Of a stretch of 6,551 nucleotides of DNA, positions 1 through 5,616 are shown piece after piece. Each line of letters begins with the position of its first letter. The stretch's first letter is position 1. Origin of the DNA: Clostridia bacterium (GTDB lineage Bacteria > Bacillota > Clostridia > Oscillospirales > QAMX01); assembly GCA_017547975.1 (NCBI GenBank), contig JAFYNU010000218.1:1-6551 (forward strand), given 5' to 3'. The notes beneath the pieces are model-generated. The model made no database searches. It had not been told where the DNA came from and saw only the letters and a list, made by a program, of their open reading frames with translations. Position numbers and translations under genes: made by a program.

Positions 1-106
1 CCAGCTTGCAGTTCCATGCCCAGAAGGGGGTACCACGGAAATCCGAAGTGGGATTTTGAAAAAGCTCCGGACTAAGCTTTTCGGTCTTTTTGGCATCGTA
101 GATCAT
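1..106 (-). CDS. 5' fragment of a possible glycoside-hydrolase-like protein
   Basis: Only the first 35 codons are inside the window and the gene continues past base 1. The start is the ATG at 104-106, chosen because AAGGAG (116-121) lies 9 bases upstream and a promoter lies just above that. The visible protein begins MIYDAKKTEK and contains the segment FRGTPFWAWNCKL at about residues 23-35. From memory, a similar N-terminal R-G-x-P-F-W-x-W-N motif opens large uncharacterised glycoside-hydrolase-like proteins of gut Firmicutes (rhamnosidase-related). That is recognition from a short segment, so the family call is tentative. No signal peptide is visible, which would fit a cytoplasmic enzyme acting on imported oligosaccharides. 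The gene is separated from the transporter upstream by a terminator and has its own promoter, so it is an independent unit. Confidence 0.55.
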   Translation of the reverse strand, partial: MIYDAKKTEKLSPELFQNPTSDFRGTPFWAWNCKL

Positions 107-137
107 ATTGCTATGCTCCTTTCCATGACTTTACCTG

Positions 138-167
138 ATTATACCACAACAACCTACCCCAGGGCAA
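138..167 (-). promoter_or_regulatory. Promoter for the left-edge gene
   Basis: On the minus strand, TTGCCC (162-167) and a perfect TATAAT (138-143) are separated by 18 bases, a sigma-A type layout. The predicted start is near base 131, giving a short leader of about 25 nt to the ATG at 106. It lies directly downstream of the transporter terminator, as expected for a new transcription unit. I see no obvious operator. Confidence 0.65.
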
Positions 168-177
168 TCTTTTTCAC

Positions 178-214
178 AAAAAAGCATCCCGGAGGCCTTC
201 GCTTTCCGGGATGC
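178..214 (-). terminator. Intrinsic terminator of the NhaC-family transporter gene
   Basis: A perfect 10-bp stem (184-193 pairing with 205-214, GCATCCCGGA with TCCGGGATGC) encloses an 11-base loop. On the minus strand it is followed immediately by six T residues (178-183). It begins 16 bases after the transporter stop codon (231-233) and should end that transcript. Confidence 0.9.
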
Positions 215-230
215 ATAAAATATGTAGTCT

Positions 231-1868
231 TTACGCCTTGGCAGACTTGGAAACGGCCTTCATGACGAAGAGCACACCAACCATAATAACCATGGAGATG
301 GGCAGAACGATGAGCCAGTTCTGTACGAAGCCGGAAATCACGTAGCCGACGAAGGATACGGCGGCAACGGTGATGGCGTAGGGCAGCTGGGTGGAAACGT
401 GGTTCACGTGTTCACACTGGGCACCGGCGGAGGACATGATGGTGGTGTCCGAAATGGGCGAGCAATGGTCGCCGCAAACGGCACCGGCCAAACAGGCAGA
501 CATACCGATAACCATGATCTCGCTGCCGGCAGGGAATACGCTCAGCACGATGGGGATCAGGATACCGAAGGTACCCCAGGAGGTACCGGTGGCAAATGCA
601 ATACCGCAGGCTACCAGGAAGATAATGGCCGGCAGGAAGTTATGCAGGGCTTCCGCATTGGCCAGAGCATTCTGTACAAAGGTGTCGGATTCCAGAAGGG
701 AGGTCATGTTCTTCAGACCGGTGGCCATGGTGAGGATCAGGATGGCGGGAACCATGGCAATGAAGCCCTTGGGAACGGCAGCCATAGCCTGCTTGAAGGT
801 GACCAGACGGCGTGCGATAAAGTAGATAACGGTAAGAACCAGAGCTACGATACCGGCAAGGGGCAGAGCTACGGTGGCGTCGGTATTACCGAAGGAGCCA
901 ACGAAATCCTTGTAGTAATCGCTGTCGGCGCTGTAGAATTCACCAACGTAGATCAAAGCAAAGACCGAAACAATAATCAATACGATAACAGGGAGCAGAA
1001 GGTCGATAATACGACCCTTGGCGTTGCCTTCTTCCAGTTCTTCCCCACCGATAACTTCCTTACCAAAGGTAAAGAGGTCACCGTTCAGGGCATTTTCTTC
1101 GTGCTTCTTCATGGGGCCAAAGTCAAACTTCATGAGAGCGATGGCAATGATGAAGACAAAGGTCAGAAGGGAATAGTAGTTATACGGAATGGCCTTGACA
1201 AAAAGAGCCAAAGAGGAGATTTCTTCGCCATTGGCACCCACAACACCGGAGGTGTATTCCGATACAGCGGCGGCCCAGGAGGAAATGGGGGCGATCATGC
1301 AAATAGGAGCCGCGGTGGCGTCAATGACATAAGCAAGCTTGGCACGGCTGATTTTCTGTGCATCGGTTACCGGACGCATAACCGAACCAACGGTCAGGCA
1401 ATTGAAGTAGTCGTCGATGAAAATCAGAACACCCAAAACAAAGGTACAAAGAACAGCACCGATTTTGGATTTGATATTCACCGATGCCCATCTGCCGAAT
1501 GCCTGGGAACCACCGGACTGATTGATCAGAGCAACCATAATGCCAAGGATAACCAGGAAGATAAAAATACCGGCAGTGCCGCTGACCGAAGCGATCAGAC
1601 CATCCTGCAGCATGGAGTCCACGGTTGCAACAACGTCAAAGTTGTTGTAAAGCAGAGCACCGATCAGGATACCGACAAACAGGGAGGAATATACTTCTTT
1701 CGTGATAAGAGCCAGTATAATGGCGATCAGCGGGGGTACCAGCGACCAGAAGGTCGCGATAAAGGGATTGGCGACTGCAGCAACGTCTGCTTCTGCGGCG
1801 AATACCGTGAAGGTAAACATGGCGCAGAGAATCAGAACGGTTGCGAGCAAAAGAACTTTCTTTTTCAT
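231..1868 (-). CDS. lysW: NhaC-superfamily transporter under lysine riboswitch control; probable lysine transporter (LysW type)
   Basis: This 545-residue integral membrane protein has about a dozen hydrophobic segments. NhaC-family landmarks are visible: IDDYFN near residues 151-156, VIDATAAPI near 182-189, GTSWGTFG at 428-435, and CGDHCSPISDTT at 465-476 followed by a C-x-H-V-N-H-V-S-T-Q-L-P-Y-A stretch. Residues 1-24 look like a signal peptide or extra first helix (KKK, a hydrophobic core, then V-F-A-A). The ATG at 1866-1868 is preferred because AAGGAG (1877-1882) lies 8 bases upstream. A frame-open extension of 33 codons would run through this ribosome binding site and the leader terminator. 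The family is usually annotated as Na+/H+ antiporters, but a lysine riboswitch precedes the gene. As I recall, comparative genomics of such switches named an NhaC-superfamily lysine transporter LysW. Lysine uptake is therefore the best inference, probably driven by Na+ or H+. The family call is firm; the substrate is inferred from regulation. Confidence 0.93.
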   Translation of the reverse strand: MKKKVLLLATVLILCAMFTFTVFAAEADVAAVANPFIATFWSLVPPLIAIILALITKEVYSSLFVGILIGALLYNNFDVVATVDSMLQDGLIASVSGTAGIFIFLVILGIMVALINQSGGSQAFGRWASVNIKSKIGAVLCTFVLGVLIFIDDYFNCLTVGSVMRPVTDAQKISRAKLAYVIDATAAPICMIAPISSWAAAVSEYTSGVVGANGEEISSLALFVKAIPYNYYSLLTFVFIIAIALMKFDFGPMKKHEENALNGDLFTFGKEVIGGEELEEGNAKGRIIDLLLPVIVLIIVSVFALIYVGEFYSADSDYYKDFVGSFGNTDATVALPLAGIVALVLTVIYFIARRLVTFKQAMAAVPKGFIAMVPAILILTMATGLKNMTSLLESDTFVQNALANAEALHNFLPAIIFLVACGIAFATGTSWGTFGILIPIVLSVFPAGSEIMVIGMSACLAGAVCGDHCSPISDTTIMSSAGAQCEHVNHVSTQLPYAITVAAVSFVGYVISGFVQNWLIVLPISMVIMVGVLFVMKAVSKSAKA

Positions 1869-1876
1869 TGCAGATT

Positions 1877-1882
1877 CTCCTT
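1877..1882 (-). promoter_or_regulatory. Ribosome binding site deciding the transporter start
   Basis: AAGGAG is placed 8 bases before the ATG at 1866-1868. It shows that translation starts at MKKKVLLLA rather than at the upstream in-frame ATG near 1967. It is the only strong Shine-Dalgarno sequence in the leader. Confidence 0.85.
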
Positions 1883-1930
1883 CTGTAAAATAATTTATTG
1901 TGACACCCACAATTGTGTGTGAAACGATAC

Positions 1931-1964
1931 AAAATAAAAAGAAGACTGCGGCTTCGCAGTCTTC
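1931..1964 (-). terminator. Riboswitch expression platform: intrinsic terminator before the transporter
   Basis: A perfect 10-bp hairpin (1955-1964 GAAGACTGCG with 1941-1950 CGCAGTCTTC on the minus strand, loop AAGC) is followed by TTTTTATTTT (1931-1940). It lies between the lysine aptamer and the transporter ribosome binding site, so it would stop transcription before the gene. In lysine riboswitches of Gram-positive bacteria, ligand binding favours such a terminator. Two alternative pairings of its 5' arm are visible: a perfect 10-bp match to the aptamer (2139-2148), and an 8-bp match with wobble pairs to GGTCTTTT at 1986-1993. Confidence 0.88.
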
Positions 1965-1992
1965 CACAATGACACAATATCATCAAAAAGAC

Positions 1993-2159
1993 CTCGATAG
2001 CACTCCACAATCTTGTGACAGTCCGTGACATCTTCTGCCACGACCCAACCCCATCCCCCCGGAAAGGAAAACAGGATTTCGGCAATCTCCCCTTTTCCCC
2101 CACGGTTTTTCCGAACCGATGATGTGGGAGGTACTCATGAAGACTGCGCCTCTACCAAA
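1993..2159 (-). promoter_or_regulatory. Lysine riboswitch (L box) aptamer
   Basis: The minus-strand RNA matches the lysine riboswitch core block by block. The blocks are GGTAGAGGCGC (2146-2156), CTTCATGAGTA (2132-2142), AAAGGGGAGATTGCCGAA (2078-2095), GACTGTCA (2016-2023) and TGGAGTGCTATC (1996-2007). P1 is formed by TTTGGTAG (2152-2159) with CTATCGAG (1993-2000). P4 is a GTGGCA/TGTCAC hairpin (2025-2041) and P5 a CACA/TGTG hairpin (2006-2017). P2 carries long extensions, with CCTCCCAC opposite GTGGGGG and an inner CGGTT/AACCG hairpin. The length of about 167 nt fits the class. The downstream terminator implies transcriptional control that turns the transporter off when lysine is plentiful. 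The match was made from memory of the consensus, without a covariance-model search. Confidence 0.92.
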
Positions 2160-2168
2160 TTACTTAGT

Positions 2169-2197
2169 ATTATACACGGCTCTCCCCTGTTTGTCAA
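2169..2197 (-). promoter_or_regulatory. Consensus sigma-A promoter of the riboswitch-transporter unit
   Basis: On the minus strand, TTGACA (2192-2197) and TATAAT (2169-2174) both match consensus exactly, with a 17-base spacer (2175-2191). The predicted start is near 2161, just ahead of the P1 helix of the riboswitch, so the RNA folds into the aptamer from its first bases. A strong constitutive promoter suits a gene whose control is exerted by attenuation. Confidence 0.9.
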
Positions 2198-2238
2198 CTA
2201 TATTTTTCGAATTTTGTACTATTTTGCGTACTATTTTC

Positions 2239-2275
2239 AAAAAAGACGGCCATTCCGAAGAACAGCCGTCTTTTT
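2239..2275. terminator. Hairpin terminator closing the fmt-to-small-gene unit (possibly bidirectional)
   Basis: An 11-bp stem (2245-2255 with 2260-2270, two wobble pairs) is capped on the minus strand by a C(TTCG)G tetraloop. Six A residues (2239-2244) flank it on one side and five T residues (2271-2275) on the other, so it has a T-tract in both directions. All genes here are on the minus strand, so its main role is to end the transcript from the small gene, whose stop (2282-2284) is 6 bases before it. It also insulates the transporter promoter. Confidence 0.88.
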
Positions 2276-2281
2276 GTTCGG

Positions 2282-2410
2282 TCATTTTCCCATTTTCGCC
2301 ATTTGGCATCGGATCGCTTTTACGTTCTTGTTTGCCCCCGGTGTCATAAACGCACCGCAAGCGGCACCCACCATGGCTCCAATGGCAATTCCTGTTATAA
2401 ATCCTCGCAT
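2282..2410 (-). CDS. Small 42-aa Gly/Ala-rich membrane peptide, YtxH-like
   Basis: A 42-codon frame starts at ATG 2408-2410 and ends with TGA at 2282-2284. GGGAGG (2418-2423) lies 7 bases upstream, which is an excellent ribosome binding site. The product begins MRGFITGIAIGAMVGAACGA. Residues 4-21 form one hydrophobic helix with G-x-x-x-G and A-x-x-x-A spacing, followed by a short basic, soluble tail (about residues 27-42, rich in Lys and Arg). This resembles the N-terminus of small YtxH-type envelope proteins of Firmicutes, whose function is poorly known. It is much shorter than classical YtxH, so this is a similarity and not a firm assignment. It sits at the end of the fmt cluster, just before a terminator, and may be co-transcribed or use the weak promoter at 2453-2461. 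Confidence 0.75.
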   Translation of the reverse strand: MRGFITGIAIGAMVGAACGAFMTPGANKNVKAIRCQMAKMGK

Positions 2411-2452
2411 TTTTCTTCCTCCCGTTTCTGCGTCACTTGGTAACGCTCCATT

Positions 2453-2461
2453 ATCATATCA
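2453..2461 (-). promoter_or_regulatory. Possible extended -10 promoter for the small membrane-peptide gene
   Basis: The minus strand reads TGATATGAT, an extended -10 element (TG-n-TATGAT). It lies about 42 bases before the start codon. No good -35 hexamer is present at 17-18 bases, so this is a weak call. Confidence 0.3.
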
Positions 2462-2494
2462 CGGAAGCACGTCGTTTAATCGAGGTAAGTTCTT

Positions 2495-2587
2495 TCATTC
2501 CAGGGAGCAAGTTTCCATGGGAGAAATTGTAATCTGAATCAATTGAAACCGATTAAAAAGCCGCGGAATTGGGGTGTGGTTACCAAG
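2495..2587 (-). other. In-frame C-terminal continuation of the metallophosphoesterase after a TGA
   Basis: Directly after the TGA at 2588-2590, the same frame encodes LGNHTPIPRLFNRFQLIQIT and ends at TGA 2495-2497, 30 codons in all. This matches the usual C-terminus of YkuE-like phosphoesterases (V-S-R-G-L-G-N-x-x-x-P-x-R-x-x-N-R-P-E-x-x-x-x-T), so it is decayed or recoded coding sequence and not ordinary intergenic DNA. With one sense codon in place of the TGA the protein would be about 252 residues, a normal family length. A single G-to-T change (GGA to TGA) explains the break. Confidence 0.8.
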
Positions 2588-3253
2588 TCACCTGCTCACA
2601 ACCAGCTTTCCGTCATAAAGACCGGAGGTATACTTCGGAAAGAAGCCCTGCCCCGGCGCAAACAAACCCTGTCCCCGGAAGCGGATTTGCCCTCCGTGGG
2701 CGTGACCGGCAAGGGTCAGGTCGATGGAACGCTGTGCGATTACCCGGGGGTAGTATTCGGGATGATGTGAAAGGAGTATTTTATATCCCTTCATATCGGA
2801 AAACCGGTCCAGGAACTTCACGTCGGGATCCGGGGTGTATAATCTGCTGTATCTTCCAGCTCTGCCGCAAGGAGAAGTCAACCCACCGATGACAACGTCG
2901 TTTCCTTTGATTCCCACCCGCTGGGCGGTATCGTCCAGTAGCGCTACACCGCAGGATGCCAGGATGGCTTCCAGATTTTCCTCTGCAACCCATTCATGGT
3001 TGCCAACGGAAAACCAAGCCGGTGCAATTTTCCCGCATTCCTGAAGAAAACGTAGGCTTTCATACTGCTTCCTTTTCCCTGGGAGAGGCTGATGGTCAAA
3101 AATATCCCCCGGCATCAGTATCATGTCAGGATGCAGTTTTTCCAGTTCTGCCAATACCTTTTTTGCGTTTCTGTTATGCAGATCACTAACCAAAGCCAGA
3201 GTTATGGGGGTAACGATTTTCTCACTTGTGAGAAAAATTCGGGTAACTTCCAT
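2588..3253 (-). CDS. Calcineurin-like metallophosphoesterase (YkuE type), C-terminally truncated by an in-frame TGA
   Basis: The 221-residue product carries the full two-metal phosphoesterase signature: D24-x-H26 (SDLHNR), G49-D50 (PGDIFDH), G-N-H-E at 84-87, H163 in SHHPE, and G-H-A-H-G-G-Q at 183-189. These residues bind the dinuclear metal centre in the Metallophos family, and all are intact. There is no signal peptide or membrane helix in this frame, so it looks cytoplasmic. The substrate is unknown; relatives hydrolyse phosphodiesters or pyrophosphate bonds. The ATG at 3251-3253 follows the rlmN stop by 3 bases and has AAAGGAT a few bases upstream, so it is the fourth gene of the cluster. 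The frame ends at TGA 2588-2590 after V-V-S-R, where homologues continue with Gly-Leu-Gly. The missing tail normally forms the last strands of the fold, so activity or stability may be affected. It could be a young pseudogene, a readthrough case or a sequencing error. Confidence 0.88.
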   Translation of the reverse strand: MEVTRIFLTSEKIVTPITLALVSDLHNRNAKKVLAELEKLHPDMILMPGDIFDHQPLPGKRKQYESLRFLQECGKIAPAWFSVGNHEWVAEENLEAILASCGVALLDDTAQRVGIKGNDVVIGGLTSPCGRAGRYSRLYTPDPDVKFLDRFSDMKGYKILLSHHPEYYPRVIAQRSIDLTLAGHAHGGQIRFRGQGLFAPGQGFFPKYTSGLYDGKLVVSR

Positions 3254-3256
3254 GAT

Positions 3257-4285
3257 TCATCCTTTATTTTGATTGGCACGCAGTTGTCCGCAGGCGGCAT
3301 CAATATCACTGCCAAGGCGGCGGCGTACCGTTACGTTGATATTGCGTTTTCCCAGTTCTTCGCAAAAGGCATCCACGTCCTCCCGGGTGGAGGGCATAAA
3401 GTGAGATTCCTTCACGTAGTTCAGGGGAATCAGATTGACGTGGGCGTGCATATTGCGAAGAATACCGGCAAGCTCAATGGCATCCGCCCTGGTATCGTTG
3501 AACCCCCGGATCATGGCGTATTCAAAGGAAATGCGGCGCCCCGTCACGTCAAAATATCGCCTGCAGGACTTCATCAGTTCTTCCACCGGGTAGGCTTTAT
3601 TCACCGGCATGATCTGATTCCGTTTTTCATTGTTGGGAGCATGCAGCGACACCGAAAGGGTGATTTGCAGCTTTTTGTCGGCCAGCATATCAATTTTGGG
3701 ACACAGACCGCAGGTGGAAAGCGAAATATGCCGTGCACCCAGATTGAGACCCTTTTCGGCGGTAATCAATTGGATGAATTTTTCCACGTTCTCCATATTA
3801 TCCAGCGGTTCCCCGGTTCCCATCAGTACAATGCTGGATACCCGTTCTCCGCTTTCCCGCATAATGCCGTATATTTCGGCAAGCATCTCCCCCGGTGTCA
3901 GGTCACGAACCAATCCGCCCCGGGTGGAAGCACAGAAGGCACACCCCATCCGACAACCAATCTGTGTGGAAATGCAGGCGGAATTGCCATGATGATATCG
4001 CATCAAAACACATTCTGAGTTCTGTCCATCCGGAAAAGCAAAGAGAAACTTCTCGGTTCCATCCTTCGACTTTTGGTGTACAACGGTGGTAACCCGGCTG
4101 ACATAGGCATTCTGTGCCAGTTTCTCCCGAAATGCAACGGAAAGATTGGTCATTTCCGGAATATCATTTCCCTTAACCACCCATTCATATACCTGTTTTG
4201 CACGAAACTTTGCCTCCCCCAGAGAGATTACAAACTCTTCCATCTCCACTGCTGTCAGGGAAAGCAAATCCACCTTATCCATCAT
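3257..4285 (-). CDS. rlmN: Dual-specificity RNA methyltransferase RlmN (23S rRNA m2A2503 / tRNA m2A37)
   Basis: RlmN is a cytoplasmic radical-SAM enzyme that methylates C2 of A2503 in 23S rRNA, and of A37 in some tRNAs, affecting decoding and sensitivity to peptidyl-transferase antibiotics. In the 342-residue form, the 4Fe-4S motif C-x3-C-x2-C is at C111, C115 and C118 (GCRMGCAFC). The conserved upstream Cys is C104 (ACISTQIGC), and the methyl-relay Cys is C332 in DIDAACGQL. The SAM-binding GTGEP motif is near residues 157-161. I place the start at ATG 4283-4285. It forms an ATGA overlap with the rsmB stop and has AAGAGG (4294-4299) 8 bases upstream. An ATG 8 codons earlier (4307-4309) is open but would put that site inside the gene. 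Length is normal. Cfr is excluded by context and by the typical RlmN residues. Confidence 0.96.
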   Translation of the reverse strand: MMDKVDLLSLTAVEMEEFVISLGEAKFRAKQVYEWVVKGNDIPEMTNLSVAFREKLAQNAYVSRVTTVVHQKSKDGTEKFLFAFPDGQNSECVLMRYHHGNSACISTQIGCRMGCAFCASTRGGLVRDLTPGEMLAEIYGIMRESGERVSSIVLMGTGEPLDNMENVEKFIQLITAEKGLNLGARHISLSTCGLCPKIDMLADKKLQITLSVSLHAPNNEKRNQIMPVNKAYPVEELMKSCRRYFDVTGRRISFEYAMIRGFNDTRADAIELAGILRNMHAHVNLIPLNYVKESHFMPSTREDVDAFCEELGKRNINVTVRRRLGSDIDAACGQLRANQNKG

Positions 4286-5616
4286 GCTTGTTTCCTCTTC
4301 ATCCTGCAAAAATAGAAGCCATCCACACCATCCCGTGTGGGCAGAAGCAGGCGTTCCCCATTCCTTGTCGCATATTTTGCCGGTAGTTTTGCATCCTCGC
4401 GGCAGAATTCAGGGTTTTCCGCCAAAAACGCCTCCACCACTTCTTCATTTTCATGTTTATTGGTGGTGCAGGTAGAATATACCAACCTGCCGCCAGGCTT
4501 CACCATTCCTGATGCCGCACGTAAAATAGCCTTTTGCAGGTCCGGTAATCCCTCGATTCCTTCCATGCTCTTGTATTTGATATCCGGTTTCTTGGAAATA
4601 ACACCAAGACCGGAACAGGGTACGTCACAAATGACCAGATCGGCCTTCTTTGAAAGTACTTTATCCTCCACCGATGCATCGTGGACTTCAGGAACCATGA
4701 TCTTCACACCAAGCCGTTTGATCCCCTCCCGAATGGCATCCACGCGGCCGGCATAAATATCCCGGGTCACGATCATCCCCCTGTTTTTCATCATGGCGGC
4801 TGCCATAAAGCTTTTACCGCCGGGCGCTCCACAGGTATCCACCACAAACTCTCCGGGTTTCGGATCGGCTGCCAGCACGTCCAGCACGCTGGAACGGGAT
4901 TGAACGGTAAACAAGCCCTTTTGAAAGGCTTCCAGTTCCTCCAGGTTCACCTGTCCGGGAAGGGTGGCACACATAGGAAGATCGGAATCCCATTCAGGGA
5001 TAATTCCAGCCGATGCTAAGCTCTCGTTCAACGACTCCTTACTGCCAAGCAGGGAATTCCAGCGAATTTCGGTGGGCGGTGTCCCATTGTTCCATGCAAG
5101 CATGGCTTCGCATTCCGCAAGGTCCATGGTCTCCCGGTAGAGCTTGACCAATGGAAGCGGATGGCTATATCGAATAGAAAGACGCTCTTCCTCGGTTTCG
5201 GCCTCAATTTCAGGCTCAATTTGCCGATATCCCGAAAGCTTTCGCAACACGGCGTTGCAGAAGCCCTTGGCTTTGGGATTGATCTTCCCCACCATACTGA
5301 CCGCATCGTTGAGAACGGCATGGAGGGGCAGTTTATCCCCAAATAAAATTTGAAATACCGACACCCGCAAAATGCAAAGTACCCTTGGATGGATCTTTTT
5401 CAGACGTATGGTAGAAGCTTTTGCCAACAGGTAGTCGATATACATCAAATTCTCCACCGTACCGTAAAGCAAAAAGGCAGCAAGTGCCTTGTCCCGGGGC
5501 GAAAGATCGGATTCTTCCATGGCTTCCCGGAACAAAATATCCACAAATGCGTCCTCCTTTTCCCAGCGGAAAAGCAGACGGCAGGCACACAGGCGAGCGG
5601 GTGAAATGGGGGTCAT
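4282..5616 (-). CDS. rsmB: 16S rRNA (cytosine-967-C5)-methyltransferase RsmB
   Basis: This 444-residue SAM-dependent enzyme makes m5C967 in 16S rRNA. The N-terminal part (about 1-130) is a NusB-like RNA-binding domain with the typical HAVLNDAV (99-106) and F-C-N-A-V-L-R-K-L (119-127) segments. The C-terminal part is the RsmB/Nop2 methyltransferase domain. It shows the SAM loop CGAPGGKS (262-269), motif IV DVPCSGLG (331-338, C334 for product release) and motif VI YSTCTTNKHENE (380-391, catalytic C383). Motif I reads D-T-C-G-A-P-G-G-K rather than the common D-A-C-A-A-P-G-G-K, a small variation. The ATG at 5614-5616 overlaps the fmt stop as ATGA, and AGGAG lies about 11 bases upstream, so translation is probably coupled. 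The fmt-rsmB-rlmN order is common in Clostridia. Confidence 0.96.
   Translation of the reverse strand: MTPISPARLCACRLLFRWEKEDAFVDILFREAMEESDLSPRDKALAAFLLYGTVENLMYIDYLLAKASTIRLKKIHPRVLCILRVSVFQILFGDKLPLHAVLNDAVSMVGKINPKAKGFCNAVLRKLSGYRQIEPEIEAETEEERLSIRYSHPLPLVKLYRETMDLAECEAMLAWNNGTPPTEIRWNSLLGSKESLNESLASAGIIPEWDSDLPMCATLPGQVNLEELEAFQKGLFTVQSRSSVLDVLAADPKPGEFVVDTCGAPGGKSFMAAAMMKNRGMIVTRDIYAGRVDAIREGIKRLGVKIMVPEVHDASVEDKVLSKKADLVICDVPCSGLGVISKKPDIKYKSMEGIEGLPDLQKAILRAASGMVKPGGRLVYSTCTTNKHENEEVVEAFLAENPEFCREDAKLPAKYATRNGERLLLPTRDGVDGFYFCRMKRKQA

Noticed and set aside
399..1922. Long plus-strand open frame (507 codons) opposite the transporter
   Set aside because: Its translation is Gly/Asp/Asn/Gln-rich low-complexity sequence with no recognisable domain, and it is exactly antisense to a well-conserved membrane protein. 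It is a codon-bias shadow.
1869..1967. 33-codon upstream extension of the transporter frame
   Set aside because: It would be encoded across the attenuator hairpin, its T-tract and the ribosome binding site. The internal ATG at 1866-1868 has AAGGAG at ideal spacing and starts a sensible N-terminus.
2160..2360. 66-codon minus-strand frame overlapping the small gene
   Set aside because: It is out of frame with the better-supported 42-codon gene, and it runs through a terminator and the riboswitch promoter.
2025..2537. 170-codon plus-strand frame across the intergenic region
   Set aside because: It lies antisense to the lysine aptamer, a consensus promoter, a terminator and the small gene, and its product looks like no family.
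2588..2590. Selenocysteine or genome-wide TGA-to-Gly recoding at the phosphoesterase TGA
   Set aside because: The family residue here is Gly, not Cys or Sec, and I saw no clear selenocysteine insertion hairpin just downstream. TGA also acts as a true stop for fmt, rsmB, rlmN and the small gene.
3092..4018. 308-codon plus-strand frame opposite rlmN and the phosphoesterase
   Set aside because: It is antisense to two genes with complete catalytic motifs, and shows no ribosome binding site or domain of its own that I can see.
4286..4309. 8-codon longer rlmN start
   Set aside because: The ATG at 4283-4285 has a well-spaced AAGAGG and the same ATGA overlap seen at fmt/rsmB. The extra residues (MQDEEETS) are not family-like.
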